The notes under the pieces are model-generated. The model saw nothing but the letters and a program-made list of their open reading frames with translations, searched no databases and had not been told where the DNA came from. Made by a program: the position numbers and the translations under genes. A stretch of 64,000 nucleotides of DNA, taken from an uncultured Lachnospiraceae bacterium (GTDB taxonomy: Bacteria; Bacillota; Clostridia; Lachnospirales; Lachnospiraceae). This document shows, piece after piece, positions 25,922-35,431 of the stretch. The DNA lies in NCBI GenBank assembly GCA_910578715.1, contig CAJTRL010000015.1, positions 4,724-68,723 on the forward strand, read 5' to 3'. Position 1 is the stretch's first letter; each line of letters starts with the position of its first letter.

Positions 25922-26614
25922 ATGGCGAATATTCTGGTATGTGACGACGATAAGGAAATAGTGGATGCAATCGAAATTTATTTATTACAGGAAGGCTATC
26001 AGGTTTTCAAGGCGTATGACGGAGAGCAGGCGATTAAAATTCTGAAGCAGACGACGATTCATCTTCTGATAATGGACGTTATGATGCCGAAACTCGACGG
26101 AATCCATGCGACGCTGAAAATCCGGGAGTATTCCAGCATTCCGATTATCATCCTTTCCGCCAAATCTGAGGACAGCGATAAGATTCTGGGACTGAATATC
26201 GGCGCTGACGACTATGTGACGAAGCCTTTTAATCCGTTGGAACTGGTAGCGAGGGTGAAGTCCAATTTAAGGCGTTATACGATGCTTGGTAATCTCAATA
26301 CGGAGAACAATGCGCTTTTCCAGGTAGGGGGCCTTTGTATCAATGACGATACGAAAGAAGTCACCGTGGACGGGGAGAGCGTAAAACTGACGCCGATTGA
26401 GTATAATATTCTGCTTCTGCTCGTCAAAAACTGTGGGCGTGTTTTTTCCATCGACCAGATTTACGAAAGTATCTGGAACGAAGAGGCAATCGGCGCGGAC
26501 AATACGGTGGCGGTGCATATCCGGCATATCCGCGAGAAGATTGAAATCAATCCCAAAGACCCTCGTTACCTGAAAGTCGTATGGGGAGTCGGTTATAAGA
26601 TTGAGAAACAATAG
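25922..26614 (+). CDS. OmpR/PhoB-family response regulator
   Basis: A 230-residue two-component response regulator. The receiver domain has acidic residues D8-D10, the phosphoacceptor D52 in LLIMDVMMPKLDG and the lysine in TKPFNP. The C-terminal winged helix (VKLTPIEYNILLLLVKN ... AVHIRHIREKIE) binds DNA. The histidine kinase gene overlaps its end in a different frame. The target is not clear; both neighbours downstream are on the other strand. Confidence 0.95.
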   Translation: MANILVCDDDKEIVDAIEIYLLQEGYQVFKAYDGEQAIKILKQTTIHLLIMDVMMPKLDGIHATLKIREYSSIPIIILSAKSEDSDKILGLNIGADDYVTKPFNPLELVARVKSNLRRYTMLGNLNTENNALFQVGGLCINDDTKEVTVDGESVKLTPIEYNILLLLVKNCGRVFSIDQIYESIWNEEAIGADNTVAVHIRHIREKIEINPKDPRYLKVVWGVGYKIEKQ

Positions 26615-26657
26615 CGTTTCTGCCAAATGCCGCTCGTGCGGCGGAATGAGAGGAATT

Positions 26658-29264
26658 ATGAAGGATAGGAAAAAAAAGGCTGGCAGGAGTGTCAGGACGG
26701 TGCTTCATATTTTGCAGCATTTGCTGCTGATGATGGCTGTTATCGCAATACTGATTGTGACAACAGGCTCAACCGTGGTAGTACAGGGACTTTCCGGCAA
26801 AGAGAGCTTTAATCTTCATGCTTCGGACCGGGAAAAAACCTATGAAGAATCAAAACTTTTTAACACCGTATACGGGAGAGCCGTGACGGATATTATACGG
26901 TATGGCGTGATTCGGAGCCAGCTGGAGACGGACGGGGAATTTGACGGCAAAAAAGTCATTGATGTGACCGCATATAATTACCGGGATACGGGAATGCCGG
27001 AACAGTATGTAACGGCAAGATATTATCTGGAAGATTTGCTGAAATGGCAAAATTACGGGCTCGAGTATGTCACGAATGAAATGACCGTACAGGAGATGAA
27101 AAATTTCCTGAGCGACCGGACCAGGCTGACGGTGGTGGACCCGGACAGCAAATATTATAATACTTCCGACGCCAATTATATGAAGTCGGATATCGGCAGC
27201 TACACGTTTGTGGATGATGTGTCCGCGAATATGCTTTCCTCGGACAGCTGGGATGAATGGTATGATGACAATGAGATTTTACAGCTGAATGTACTGGTAA
27301 ACCGTTATAAGACGGCGGAAGGAAAAAATATCGAGGAGTATACGGCGTCGCCGGAAAGCTATGCGGAGCTTTGCGATAATGTGTCAAAGGCGATGCAGAG
27401 CCTTGCCTATAATTACGATGAATATCTGGCTTATCAGAAATACTATGACAGTGGGAATACAAACCTCCGGTACTGTATCGAGAAGACGGTGGGCGGCCAC
27501 ACGGAATATTTTACCAATATGGAAGACCTGATATCTTTAGAAGATTTGAAAAAGGGACTGCAGGATACCGGCATGGCAGATTTTTTCCAGAGCTGTTTTG
27601 AAAATAAATTTTCCGACAGCCGGAGCAAATATCTGTATTACAGCCCTTCCGAGATGATTTACGAAAGCAATTCCGCCATTCAGGAAAACACGATACAGAA
27701 AATCGTGCGGGAATATGATTATGCCTATCCGGAAAATATCCGTATCTGGATTGGCGTGGATGCGTCTTATCCGGTGAACGATGCTTTCGCACAGGGAAAG
27801 GCCGGCTTCCAGAATTACCTTCCCTATTTCTGGCAATGGGTTGCGCTGGCGGCCGTGTCGCTCGTGCTTTATTTTGTACTGCTCATTTATCTGACAGGGG
27901 CGACGGGAAGAGAGGAAGACGAGGAAGGAAACCGATATGTTCTGCTGAGCGGATTTGACAGTCTGCCCACCGAGGCGGCGCTGCTTTTAGGAGTTCTGGC
28001 GGCAGCGGCCATTGTGGGAGCGCTGTATGCAGCGGCCTGGTTCCTCGTGACTTATGAAACGGTTTATACGGTCTGGTTCAAAATAGCGGCGGGCGTTACC
28101 GCGCTGCTTGTTGATATAATATTCTGTTTCTTTTATTACAGTCTGGTCAGAAGAATACGGGCCGGTATTCTCTGGAAAAACAGCTGGCTGAAAAAAATCG
28201 TGCGAGGCTGTTCTGTGCTGCTTCTGGAAGTATACGATAACGGAAATATTGTTGTCAGGACATGGGGGCCGTATGCGATATTTCTTGCATTCAACCTGTT
28301 GATGATGCTGGTTGGGATTTTTACGGGCGTACCGATGCTCTTATGTATCTGTATTGCTTTTATCGTGGATATGTTTGTCGGCACGCTTTTATATCTGGAT
28401 GTCAAAGAGCGGCAGAATATCGTAAACGGCATTGAGAAGATTGCGGAAGGAAATTTTTCTTACCAAATCAGTCAGGAAAATCTCCACGGAGATAATCTGG
28501 TGCTTGCCAAATCGGTGAACAGCATTGGAAACGGCATTAAGAGCGCAGTAGAAATCAGCATGAAAGACGAGCGCATGAAAGCGGATTTGATTACGAACGT
28601 GTCCCACGACATTAAAACGCCGCTCACATCCATCATCAATTATGTGGATTTGATTAAACGGGAAAAGGTGGATAACGAACGTGTCCGGAGTTATATCCAG
28701 GTGCTGGACGAAAAATCACAGCGGCTGAAGCAGCTGACGGACGATTTGGTGGAAGCGAGCAAGATTTCCTCCGGCAATATCAATCTGCATTTTGAAAAAA
28801 TAAATGTGACGGAGCTGTTAAATCAGACGATTGGAGAATTTTCCGAGAAGTTTGAAGAAAAGAGCCTGACAATCGTAATGAACGTGAATACGCCCGGAAC
28901 CGTGATTGAGGCGGACAGCAGAAGTATCTGGCGCGTGATGGAAAATCTGTTCAATAACATTTATAAGTATGCGCTGGAAGGAACGAGAGTCTATATTGCG
29001 ATAAACGGTCTGCCGGGTAAAGGCGGACAGGAACAGGGGATGATAGAAATCTCCATTAAGAATATTTCGGAAAAAGAACTGAACTGCAACCCGGAGGAAC
29101 TGACGGAGCGCTTTATCCGGGGAGACGAATCCCGTACAACGGAGGGTAGCGGACTGGGCCTCTCCATTGCCAAGAATCTGACGGAAGCACAGCACGGCAC
29201 GTTTGAAATCCTGCTGGACGGCGACTTGTTTAAAGTCATTCTGACTTTTCCGATGATGGCGTAA
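26658..29264 (+). CDS. Sensor histidine kinase with large extracytoplasmic domain
   Basis: An 868-residue membrane kinase, partner of the upstream regulator. The N-terminal membrane segment lies near residues 20-42, followed by about 350 residues outside the cell with many Tyr and Asp. At least three more membrane segments lie between residues 395 and 590. Then come HisKA with the phosphorylated H650 in NVSHDIKTPLTS and the ATP-binding domain with N-box ENLFNNIYKYA and G-box GSGLGLS. ATG 26658 is preferred to TTG 26601, which lies inside the regulator. The signal sensed is unknown; the large outer domain suggests an extracellular ligand. Confidence 0.9.
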   Translation: MKDRKKKAGRSVRTVLHILQHLLLMMAVIAILIVTTGSTVVVQGLSGKESFNLHASDREKTYEESKLFNTVYGRAVTDIIRYGVIRSQLETDGEFDGKKVIDVTAYNYRDTGMPEQYVTARYYLEDLLKWQNYGLEYVTNEMTVQEMKNFLSDRTRLTVVDPDSKYYNTSDANYMKSDIGSYTFVDDVSANMLSSDSWDEWYDDNEILQLNVLVNRYKTAEGKNIEEYTASPESYAELCDNVSKAMQSLAYNYDEYLAYQKYYDSGNTNLRYCIEKTVGGHTEYFTNMEDLISLEDLKKGLQDTGMADFFQSCFENKFSDSRSKYLYYSPSEMIYESNSAIQENTIQKIVREYDYAYPENIRIWIGVDASYPVNDAFAQGKAGFQNYLPYFWQWVALAAVSLVLYFVLLIYLTGATGREEDEEGNRYVLLSGFDSLPTEAALLLGVLAAAAIVGALYAAAWFLVTYETVYTVWFKIAAGVTALLVDIIFCFFYYSLVRRIRAGILWKNSWLKKIVRGCSVLLLEVYDNGNIVVRTWGPYAIFLAFNLLMMLVGIFTGVPMLLCICIAFIVDMFVGTLLYLDVKERQNIVNGIEKIAEGNFSYQISQENLHGDNLVLAKSVNSIGNGIKSAVEISMKDERMKADLITNVSHDIKTPLTSIINYVDLIKREKVDNERVRSYIQVLDEKSQRLKQLTDDLVEASKISSGNINLHFEKINVTELLNQTIGEFSEKFEEKSLTIVMNVNTPGTVIEADSRSIWRVMENLFNNIYKYALEGTRVYIAINGLPGKGGQEQGMIEISIKNISEKELNCNPEELTERFIRGDESRTTEGSGLGLSIAKNLTEAQHGTFEILLDGDLFKVILTFPMMA

Positions 29265-29275
29265 TCGGAAAACGC

Positions 29276-29854
29276 TCATTGTCCGTGGGAATGAAACAGG
29301 CATCCGAGAGCGGCGGCCAGCAGAAACAAAAAAACAGGAGATATCTTTTTCTTTCGAAGTTTCCTGTATAAAGAGCCTGTGGCGGATAACAGTAGAAAAA
29401 TGAAAATTTCCCTGTAATGGATGATAATTTTATCGGAAAAATTTTTCAGGCTGAAAAAGACGGAAAGCCCCATGGTTAAAGCGGTGGAAAGAACGAGTGC
29501 GGCGACGCATGGCCGGATGCCCGAAAGAAATGCTTCCACGCCCGCATATCTGAGCAGATTACCGAGGAGCGCGGCAATGATGAGGATGATGATAAAAGAG
29601 GGCAGAATAACACCGAGGGTTGCCAGAAAAGAACCGGCGATGCCGCCCTGGGAGGCGCCGATAAAGGTAGCCATATTGACCGCCAGCGGGCCGGGGGTTG
29701 ATTCGGAAACAGCGATAAAATTTAAAAATTCGCTTTCGGAAAGCCAGCCGTTATCAAGTACGGTTTCCCGTATCAGCGAAATCATGCCGTAGCCGCCGCC
29801 GAAGGAAACCGCACCGATTTTCAGAAAGTGAAGGAATAATTCCAGATATATCAT
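29276..29854 (-). CDS. Chromate transporter family protein, second half
   Basis: A 192-residue ChrA-like membrane protein with about six hydrophobic segments. The conserved start FLKIGAVSFGGGYGMI and the later SESTPGPLAVNMATFIG are family marks. In many bacteria the transporter is one long protein; in the short-chain type it is two half-size genes side by side, as here. Its ATG overlaps the stop of the other half by 4 nt (ATGA), so they are translated together. The substrate in this family is often assumed to be chromate, but anaerobes may use it otherwise. Confidence 0.9.
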   Translation of the reverse strand: MIYLELFLHFLKIGAVSFGGGYGMISLIRETVLDNGWLSESEFLNFIAVSESTPGPLAVNMATFIGASQGGIAGSFLATLGVILPSFIIILIIAALLGNLLRYAGVEAFLSGIRPCVAALVLSTALTMGLSVFFSLKNFSDKIIIHYREIFIFLLLSATGSLYRKLRKKKISPVFLFLLAAALGCLFHSHGQ

Positions 29855-30423
29855 TTGTCGTCTCCTTTCCGGCGCAGTTTTTGAAGCAGATAGGCAGATA
29901 CGCCGACCGTACCGCAGATGAGGATGTAAAACACGGAAGAAAAGCTGACGGCAAGAAGGGAGAAAAGCGTCATAAATCCGAAAACAGTCGTAAACAGTAA
30001 GAGATGAAGAGGCGTTCTGGGAATTTCTTTCAGCATTTGCAGTCCGGCATTCAGAATCAGATAGACAACACAGACCTGGATGCCTTGGAACGCATAATTA
30101 ACATATTTCAGCGATAAAAATGCGTCAAAGTACAGAGAAATCAGATAAATAATGACAAAAGAAGGAATACATACCGCCAGCGTCGATGCGGCGGCACCCC
30201 GGAATCCGGCCAGCCGGTAGCCGATGTAAGTTGCACTGTTGATGGCGACCGGGCCGGGCGTGGATTCTGCAATCGCGGTCATATTGAAAAAGTCTTCTGT
30301 CGTAATCCATTTCTTTTTTTCCACAAATTCATTCTGCAAAAGTGCTATCATGGCATATCCGCCTCCGAAAGTAAAGGCGCCGATTTTCAGAAAAGTCCAA
30401 AAAAGCGACATCGTTTTTTTCAT
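29851..30423 (-). CDS. Chromate transporter family protein, first half
   Basis: A 190-residue ChrA-like half transporter, paired with the next gene. It has FLKIGAFTFGGGYAMIALLQNEF and IAESTPGPVAINSATYIGYR, matching the second half at the same positions, as expected for a duplication. The ATG at 30423 has AGGAGG (complement of 30431-30436) before it; an upstream in-frame ATG at 30486 is rejected. It is transcribed towards the histidine kinase, with convergent ends only 11 nt apart. Confidence 0.9.
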   Translation of the reverse strand: MKKTMSLFWTFLKIGAFTFGGGYAMIALLQNEFVEKKKWITTEDFFNMTAIAESTPGPVAINSATYIGYRLAGFRGAAASTLAVCIPSFVIIYLISLYFDAFLSLKYVNYAFQGIQVCVVYLILNAGLQMLKEIPRTPLHLLLFTTVFGFMTLFSLLAVSFSSVFYILICGTVGVSAYLLQKLRRKGDDK

Positions 30424-30537
30424 TCCGTTACCTCCTGTATGACATTGTCCCCAATCTATGGTAATATAAAAAATACTGGAAAACAATAGGTCGGAAAATT
30501 TTTAATCCGGTGAATTTCCAGGTATATGATATGGGAG

Positions 30538-30566
30538 TTGACAACCCCCGCAAGCTGGCATAAACT
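30538..30566 (+). promoter_or_regulatory. Predicted sigma-A promoter for feoA-feoB
   Basis: TTGACA (30538-30543), 17-nt spacer, TAAACT (30561-30566). It is 60 nt before feoA. No obvious Fur-box was found by eye. Confidence 0.65.
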
Positions 30567-30626
30567 ATTTTTTAGGCCGTGGCTGGCGGCATGGATGAAA
30601 GCTCGATTTGCGAAGGGGGAAAGGAT

Positions 30627-30848
30627 ATGACGCTGGACCAGATTTCAATAGGACAGGAAGCTACGATTGTACAGGTAGGCGGCGGGGGAGAACTGCGCTG
30701 TCGTTTTCTGGATATGGGCCTGATTCCCAGAACCAGAGTGAAAATCAGAAAAATGGCGCCGATGGGCGACCCGATTGAAATAGAATTGCGCGGCTATGAG
30801 CTGACCATCCGAAAGGAAGACGCTCAGAAAATAGAGGTAAAGCTCTGA
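30627..30848 (+). CDS. feoA: Ferrous iron transport protein FeoA
   Basis: A 73-residue SH3-like protein that works with FeoB in Fe(II) uptake. The pattern is clear: GQEATIVQVGGGGELRCRFLDMGLIPRTRVKIRKMAPMGDPIEIELRGYELTIRKEDAQ. The ATG at 30627 follows GGGGGAAAGGAT; the longer in-frame start at 30579 is not supported. FeoA binds or regulates the GTPase domain of FeoB, encoded 83 nt downstream. Confidence 0.95.
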   Translation: MTLDQISIGQEATIVQVGGGGELRCRFLDMGLIPRTRVKIRKMAPMGDPIEIELRGYELTIRKEDAQKIEVKL

Positions 30849-30931
30849 TGTCTGCGGAACAGACAGTGGATGCAGGCTAAAAAATAGAACGGACTCTGAC
30901 AGGGGAATCTGATACGTTTGGAGAAATGGAA

Positions 30932-32941
30932 ATGGTATACGCATTAGTAGGCAATCAGAATTGCGGCAAAACGACATTATTTAATCAGCTGACCGGCTCC
31001 AACCAGCATGTGGGAAACTTTCCGGGCGTTACGGTGGACCAGAAGGTTGGTGCGATTCAGGGAGAAAAGGGTGATACGGTCGTAGATTTGCCGGGCATTT
31101 ATTCTTTGCGGCCTTATAGTAACGAAGAAATTGTTACGAGGGATTTTATCCTGAATGAAAAGCCGGATGGCATCATCAATATCGTGGATGCTACCAATAT
31201 TGAAAGAAATCTTTATCTGACGCTGCAGCTGTTAGAAATGCACATCCCGATGGTGCTTGCGCTTAACATGATGGATGAAGTGCGGGGAAACGGCGGCACG
31301 ATTGCGCTGGATAAGATGGAGGAACAGCTCGGCATACCGGTTGTTGCAATCAGCGCGATTAAGAACGAGGGGCTGGAGGACCTGACCAGAGCAATCCGGG
31401 AAGTTGCGGGAAGGCGGATTTACCCGAAGGTAACGGATTTCTGTGAAAAAGGTCCGGTACATAGATGTATTCATGCGGTCAGCCATCAGGTGGAGGACCA
31501 TGCGGAACTGATGCACATGTCGCCGCGTTTTGCTGCGGGTAAAATTGTAGAGGGCGATAAAGATATCATCGAACGGCTGAAACTGTCCCAGAACGAGCTG
31601 GAACTGATGGAACACAGCATCGTGGAAATGGAACAGGATAACGGCATGGACAGAAACGCTTCGCTGGCGGATATGCGGTATACGTTTATCGAAAAGGTAT
31701 GCGAAAGCGCGGTCATCAAATGCCGGGAGAGCCGGGAACATAAAAGAAGCGTTAAAATCGACACGATACTGACCGGGAAGTTTTATGCCGTACCCGCATT
31801 TCTGCTTATCATGCTGCTGATTTTCTGGCTGACTTTCGGTGTCATCGGCCAGGGACTGAGCGATTTGCTGAGCCTGGGAATCGACGCGCTTTCAGCGCTC
31901 GTGGAAAAGATGCTGACGGCTTACGGAATCAATCCGGTGGTGGAGAGCCTTGTGATAGACGGCATTTTTGCCGGGGTGGGAAGCGTTCTTAGCTTTCTGC
32001 CGATTATTGTCGTTTTATTTTTCTTCCTTTCCATACTGGAGGATTCCGGTTATATGGCGAGGATTGCGTTTGTAATGGACAGGCCGCTTCGGAAAATCGG
32101 CTTATCCGGCAAGAGCTTTGTCTCCATGCTGATTGGCTTCGGCTGCAGCGTGCCGGCCGTGATGTCCAGCAGGACGCTGTCTTCGGAACGGGATAAAAAG
32201 ATGACCATTATGCTGATTCCGTTTATCAGCTGCTCGGCCAAGATACCGATTTATGCGCTGTTTACGGCGGCATTTTTTCCAGACCATCCGGTACTCGTGA
32301 TGATGGGGCTTTATGTGCTCGGCATCCTGGTGGGACTGCTCGTGGCGGTGATACTGAATCATACGGTATTCAAGGGAAATTCCATGCCTTTCATGATGGA
32401 ACTGCCCAATTACCGTTTTCCGTCGGCAAAGAGTGTTCTCTTGCTGATGTGGGACAAGGCGAAAGACTTTTTGCAGAGAGCCTTCACCGTTATTTTTATT
32501 GCTACCATGATTATCTGGTTTTTACAGACTTTTGACAGCCGGCTGAATGTGGTCGCGGACAGCAAGGACAGTCTGCTCGCGCTGGTCGGCCAGTATATTG
32601 CGCCGTTATTTACGCCGCTAGGCTTTAACGACTGGCGCGTTGCCACATCCCTTATCAGCGGATTTACGGCGAAAGAAGCGGTGGTCAGCACGCTGAGTGT
32701 TCTGACGGGTACGACGATGAGCAATTTGAGCGGGTCGCTCGGCGCTATCTTTACGCCGGTTTCAGCAGTCAGTTTTCTCGTGTTCACGCTGCTTTATACG
32801 CCCTGCGTGGCGGCGGTGGCGACCATTAAGCGGGAGATGGGCTCAGCATGGAAAGCGTTTATCATTGTCTGCGTGCAGTGCGGTGTCGCATGGATTGTAT
32901 CATGTGTTATATATCAGGTGTTATGTATTTTAAATTTCTGA
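30932..32941 (+). CDS. feoB: Ferrous iron transport protein FeoB
   Basis: A 669-residue Fe(II) transporter. An N-terminal GTPase has G1 GNQNCGKTT, switch VGNFPGVTVD, G3 DLPGIY and G4 NMMD near residue 112. A helical GDI domain follows, then eight or more membrane segments from residue 280 with the core GFGCSVPAVMSSRTL that carries the cysteine thought to line the pore. The start ATG 30932 has GGAG 8 nt upstream; an ATG at 30926 is too close. FeoA precedes it. In anaerobic gut bacteria this is the main iron importer. Confidence 0.97.
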   Translation: MVYALVGNQNCGKTTLFNQLTGSNQHVGNFPGVTVDQKVGAIQGEKGDTVVDLPGIYSLRPYSNEEIVTRDFILNEKPDGIINIVDATNIERNLYLTLQLLEMHIPMVLALNMMDEVRGNGGTIALDKMEEQLGIPVVAISAIKNEGLEDLTRAIREVAGRRIYPKVTDFCEKGPVHRCIHAVSHQVEDHAELMHMSPRFAAGKIVEGDKDIIERLKLSQNELELMEHSIVEMEQDNGMDRNASLADMRYTFIEKVCESAVIKCRESREHKRSVKIDTILTGKFYAVPAFLLIMLLIFWLTFGVIGQGLSDLLSLGIDALSALVEKMLTAYGINPVVESLVIDGIFAGVGSVLSFLPIIVVLFFFLSILEDSGYMARIAFVMDRPLRKIGLSGKSFVSMLIGFGCSVPAVMSSRTLSSERDKKMTIMLIPFISCSAKIPIYALFTAAFFPDHPVLVMMGLYVLGILVGLLVAVILNHTVFKGNSMPFMMELPNYRFPSAKSVLLLMWDKAKDFLQRAFTVIFIATMIIWFLQTFDSRLNVVADSKDSLLALVGQYIAPLFTPLGFNDWRVATSLISGFTAKEAVVSTLSVLTGTTMSNLSGSLGAIFTPVSAVSFLVFTLLYTPCVAAVATIKREMGSAWKAFIIVCVQCGVAWIVSCVIYQVLCILNF

Positions 32942-33173
32942 AAGAGAAAACTTTTGTTGTGCCTGAGACCGGCCCGGACAGTCTGCGGATTTGGCAGAAA
33001 CCAAAACCGCTCCGGTCAGGTATATGAATTGTATAATGTGGAACCATACAAAGAAAGCCTCATAGAATGATTACAGAAGACTGCTGTGCCGAGGCGGCAT
33101 GAGCGGGAGGCTTGGGAGAACTGTATACAGGTTAATATAGGACAGTTTTTCAGGAAAGGTATGGTTATCTGCT

Positions 33174-33947
33174 ATGAATATTTTTTTCGGGCTAATGATT
33201 CCGTTCCTCGGAACTTTTGCGGGGGCGGCCTGTGTGCTTTTTATGCGGAACAGCATGAATAAGCTGTTGGAAAAGGTACTGCTTGGATTTGCATCCGGCG
33301 TTATGGTAGCGGCTTCCGTCTGGTCGCTGCTGATTCCGGCAATCGAAATGTCGGACGGATATGCGCTGGCTTTTGTTCCGGCTGCCACGGGATTTGCGGC
33401 GGGCATTGGCTTTTTGTACGGGCTGGATAAACTGATTCCCCATATTCATCCGGGCGGCAAGAGGCCGGAAGGCGTGAAAAGCAGACTGACGAAAACGACG
33501 ATGCTGGCGCTGGCGGTCACGCTGCACAATATTCCGGAGGGCATGGCGGTAGGAGTGGTTTTTGCCGGTGTTTTGTCGGGCAGCCAGGAAATGACGCTGG
33601 CGGGGGCTTATACGCTTGCTATTGGAATAGCCATTCAGAATTTCCCGGAAGGCGCCATCATATCCATGCCAATGAAAAGCAACGGCACGGGAAAGCGCAA
33701 GGCTTTTGCGTATGGCGTGCTGTCGGGCATCGTAGAACCTATCGGCGCTTTTGTCACAATATTAATAACTGGCGTTATAGAAAAAGCACTGCCGTTTCTC
33801 CTGGCATTCGCAGCCGGAGCAATGCTTTTTGTCGTTGTGGAAGAGCTGATTCCAGAAGCCTCCGGGGATGGGGATTCGGATGGCGCAACACTGGGATTTG
33901 CGGCCGGATTCCTGATTATGATGATATTGGATGTGGCGCTAGGTTAA
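33174..33947 (+). CDS. ZIP-family metal transporter
   Basis: A 257-residue divalent metal transporter of the ZIP family. Helix IV carries HNIPEGMAVGV and helix V NFPEGAIISMP, where the metal-binding H, N, E and P residues of the family lie; in helix V the usual His is replaced by Asn (QNFPEG). The membrane topology of about eight segments fits. The start follows AGGAAAGGTATGGTTATC, a copy of the recurring pre-start motif. The metal could be zinc, iron or manganese; proximity to feoB, 230 nt upstream, is suggestive of iron or zinc. Confidence 0.88.
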   Translation: MNIFFGLMIPFLGTFAGAACVLFMRNSMNKLLEKVLLGFASGVMVAASVWSLLIPAIEMSDGYALAFVPAATGFAAGIGFLYGLDKLIPHIHPGGKRPEGVKSRLTKTTMLALAVTLHNIPEGMAVGVVFAGVLSGSQEMTLAGAYTLAIGIAIQNFPEGAIISMPMKSNGTGKRKAFAYGVLSGIVEPIGAFVTILITGVIEKALPFLLAFAAGAMLFVVVEELIPEASGDGDSDGATLGFAAGFLIMMILDVALG

Positions 33948-33985
33948 ATATAAATGCCCGCAGAAGCGGACGGATGGGAGTACAG

Positions 33986-34219
33986 ATGAAAACTTACAGA
34001 CTGGATTTAAATTCAATTGAGCGGGTAAGAGGATTTGTATCCGCGATAAGCAATATGAAGGGCTATTTCGATTTGGTGTCCGGCAGATATGTGGTGGATG
34101 CCAAGTCCATTATGGGCATCTTTTCCATGGATTTGTCAAAAGATGTAGAGCTGCGGATATTGGAGACGAATGAGGAGATAGCGGAAATCGAAAAGGCGAT
34201 TGCGCCATATCTGATTTGA
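33986..34219 (+). CDS. HPr-like domain protein lacking the phosphorylated histidine
   Basis: A 77-residue protein with the fold pattern of HPr. The segment VDAKSIMGIFSMDLSKDVELRI aligns with the region around the regulatory Ser46 (KSIMG) and the following strand of PTS HPr. The N-terminal part (DLNSIERVRGFVSAI) occupies the place of HARPA but has no His15, so it cannot pass phosphate as normal HPr does. Similar small HPr-like proteins occur in Firmicutes. It lies between a metal transporter and sbcD, with no PTS gene nearby. It may be regulatory through the conserved serine; this is inference. Confidence 0.7.
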   Translation: MKTYRLDLNSIERVRGFVSAISNMKGYFDLVSGRYVVDAKSIMGIFSMDLSKDVELRILETNEEIAEIEKAIAPYLI

Positions 34220-34270
34220 TAAGCAGCATGTGGCATGATGCGGGCGGTATAGGAGAAGGGCACGAAAGCG

Positions 34271-35410
34271 ATGAGATTTTTGCATTTGGCTGATTTACAT
34301 CTTGGAAAGAGACTCTATGAGTTTTCCATGCTGGAGGAACAGCGTTATATTCTGAATCAGATACTGGAAATCATCGAAACGGAGCGGATAGACGGTGTGC
34401 TGATTGCCGGGGATATTTATGACAGAATGGTTCCTTCGGCCGAAGCGGTACAGCTTCTCGATGAATTTATTACGAACGTTGCAGGAAGAAAGATTCCTGT
34501 TTTTTTAATCGGCGGAAATCATGACTGTATGGAGCGGATTTCTTTTGGCGCGCGGCTTTTTGAAAAAAGCGGCGTTTATTTTGCCGCCGGATGTCAGGGA
34601 TGCCAGGACCCAATCACCTTAAAGGACGACTATGGAGAACTGGATATTTATCTGCTTCCATTCCTTCGTCCCGTTCATGTGCGGCAGGCGTTTCCGGAGC
34701 TTGCGGAAAACATTGTTTCTTATCAGGATGCGGTGCAGACGGTCCTGTCACGGATAACGCTGAACCGGGGGCGAAGAAACATTCTGGTGGCGCATCAGTT
34801 CGTGACGGGGGCTGCGCAGAGCGGCTCGGAGGAATTTCAGGTAGGCGGGCTGGACAATGTGGACGCTTCCTTGTTTGCGGATTTCGACTATGTGGCGCTT
34901 GGCCATATTCACGGGGCGCAGTGGGTTGGAAAGGAGACTATACGCTATGCCGGGACTCCTTTGAAATATTCTTTTGCGGAAGCGGGGCACCGGAAAACGG
35001 CGGCGGTTGTGGAACTGCGGGAAAAGGGGACGGTTGAAATCAGGGAAATACCGCTCACACCGCTTCATGATTTGCGGAAGCTGCGGGGAACTTATGAAGA
35101 ACTGACGAGGCGCAGCGCTTATGAAAATACAAATATCGAAGATTACATACAGATTACGCTTACCGATGAGGCGGATATTTTTGATGCGCTCGGAAAACTG
35201 CGGGCAATTTATCCGAATCTGATGAAACTGGAATATGATAACAGCCGTACTGAAAAAGAAACGAACGTGATGCCGGAAACGGAGGAGAAAAGAAAGCCGA
35301 TAACCTATATGAAGGAATTGTTTTTGATGCAGAACGGAAGAACAATGTCCCCGGTTCAGGAGAATTATCTGGAGAAACTGATTGAAACGGTATGGGAAGA
35401 AAACTTCTGA
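34271..35410 (+). CDS. sbcD: Exonuclease SbcD
   Basis: A 379-residue Mre11-type nuclease that with SbcC cuts hairpins and protein-blocked DNA ends. Metal-binding motifs in order: ADLHLGK at residue 7, GDIYDR near 47, GGNHDC near 80, HQFVTG near 175 and GHIHGAQ near 213. The C-terminal domain is the usual capping part. It starts 51 nt after the HPr-like gene, and sbcC follows 21 nt later. The presence of SbcCD is of interest because two long perfect palindromes lie at 42.4 and 44.3 kb. Confidence 0.95.
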   Translation: MRFLHLADLHLGKRLYEFSMLEEQRYILNQILEIIETERIDGVLIAGDIYDRMVPSAEAVQLLDEFITNVAGRKIPVFLIGGNHDCMERISFGARLFEKSGVYFAAGCQGCQDPITLKDDYGELDIYLLPFLRPVHVRQAFPELAENIVSYQDAVQTVLSRITLNRGRRNILVAHQFVTGAAQSGSEEFQVGGLDNVDASLFADFDYVALGHIHGAQWVGKETIRYAGTPLKYSFAEAGHRKTAAVVELREKGTVEIREIPLTPLHDLRKLRGTYEELTRRSAYENTNIEDYIQITLTDEADIFDALGKLRAIYPNLMKLEYDNSRTEKETNVMPETEEKRKPITYMKELFLMQNGRTMSPVQENYLEKLIETVWEENF

Positions 35411-35431
35411 AAAAAGAAAGGCAGGGTATTT

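Noticed and set aside
32942..33173. Metal riboswitch before the ZIP gene
   Set aside because: Only a short hairpin and a TATAAT without a -35 were seen; no yybP-ykoY or NiCo consensus was recognised.
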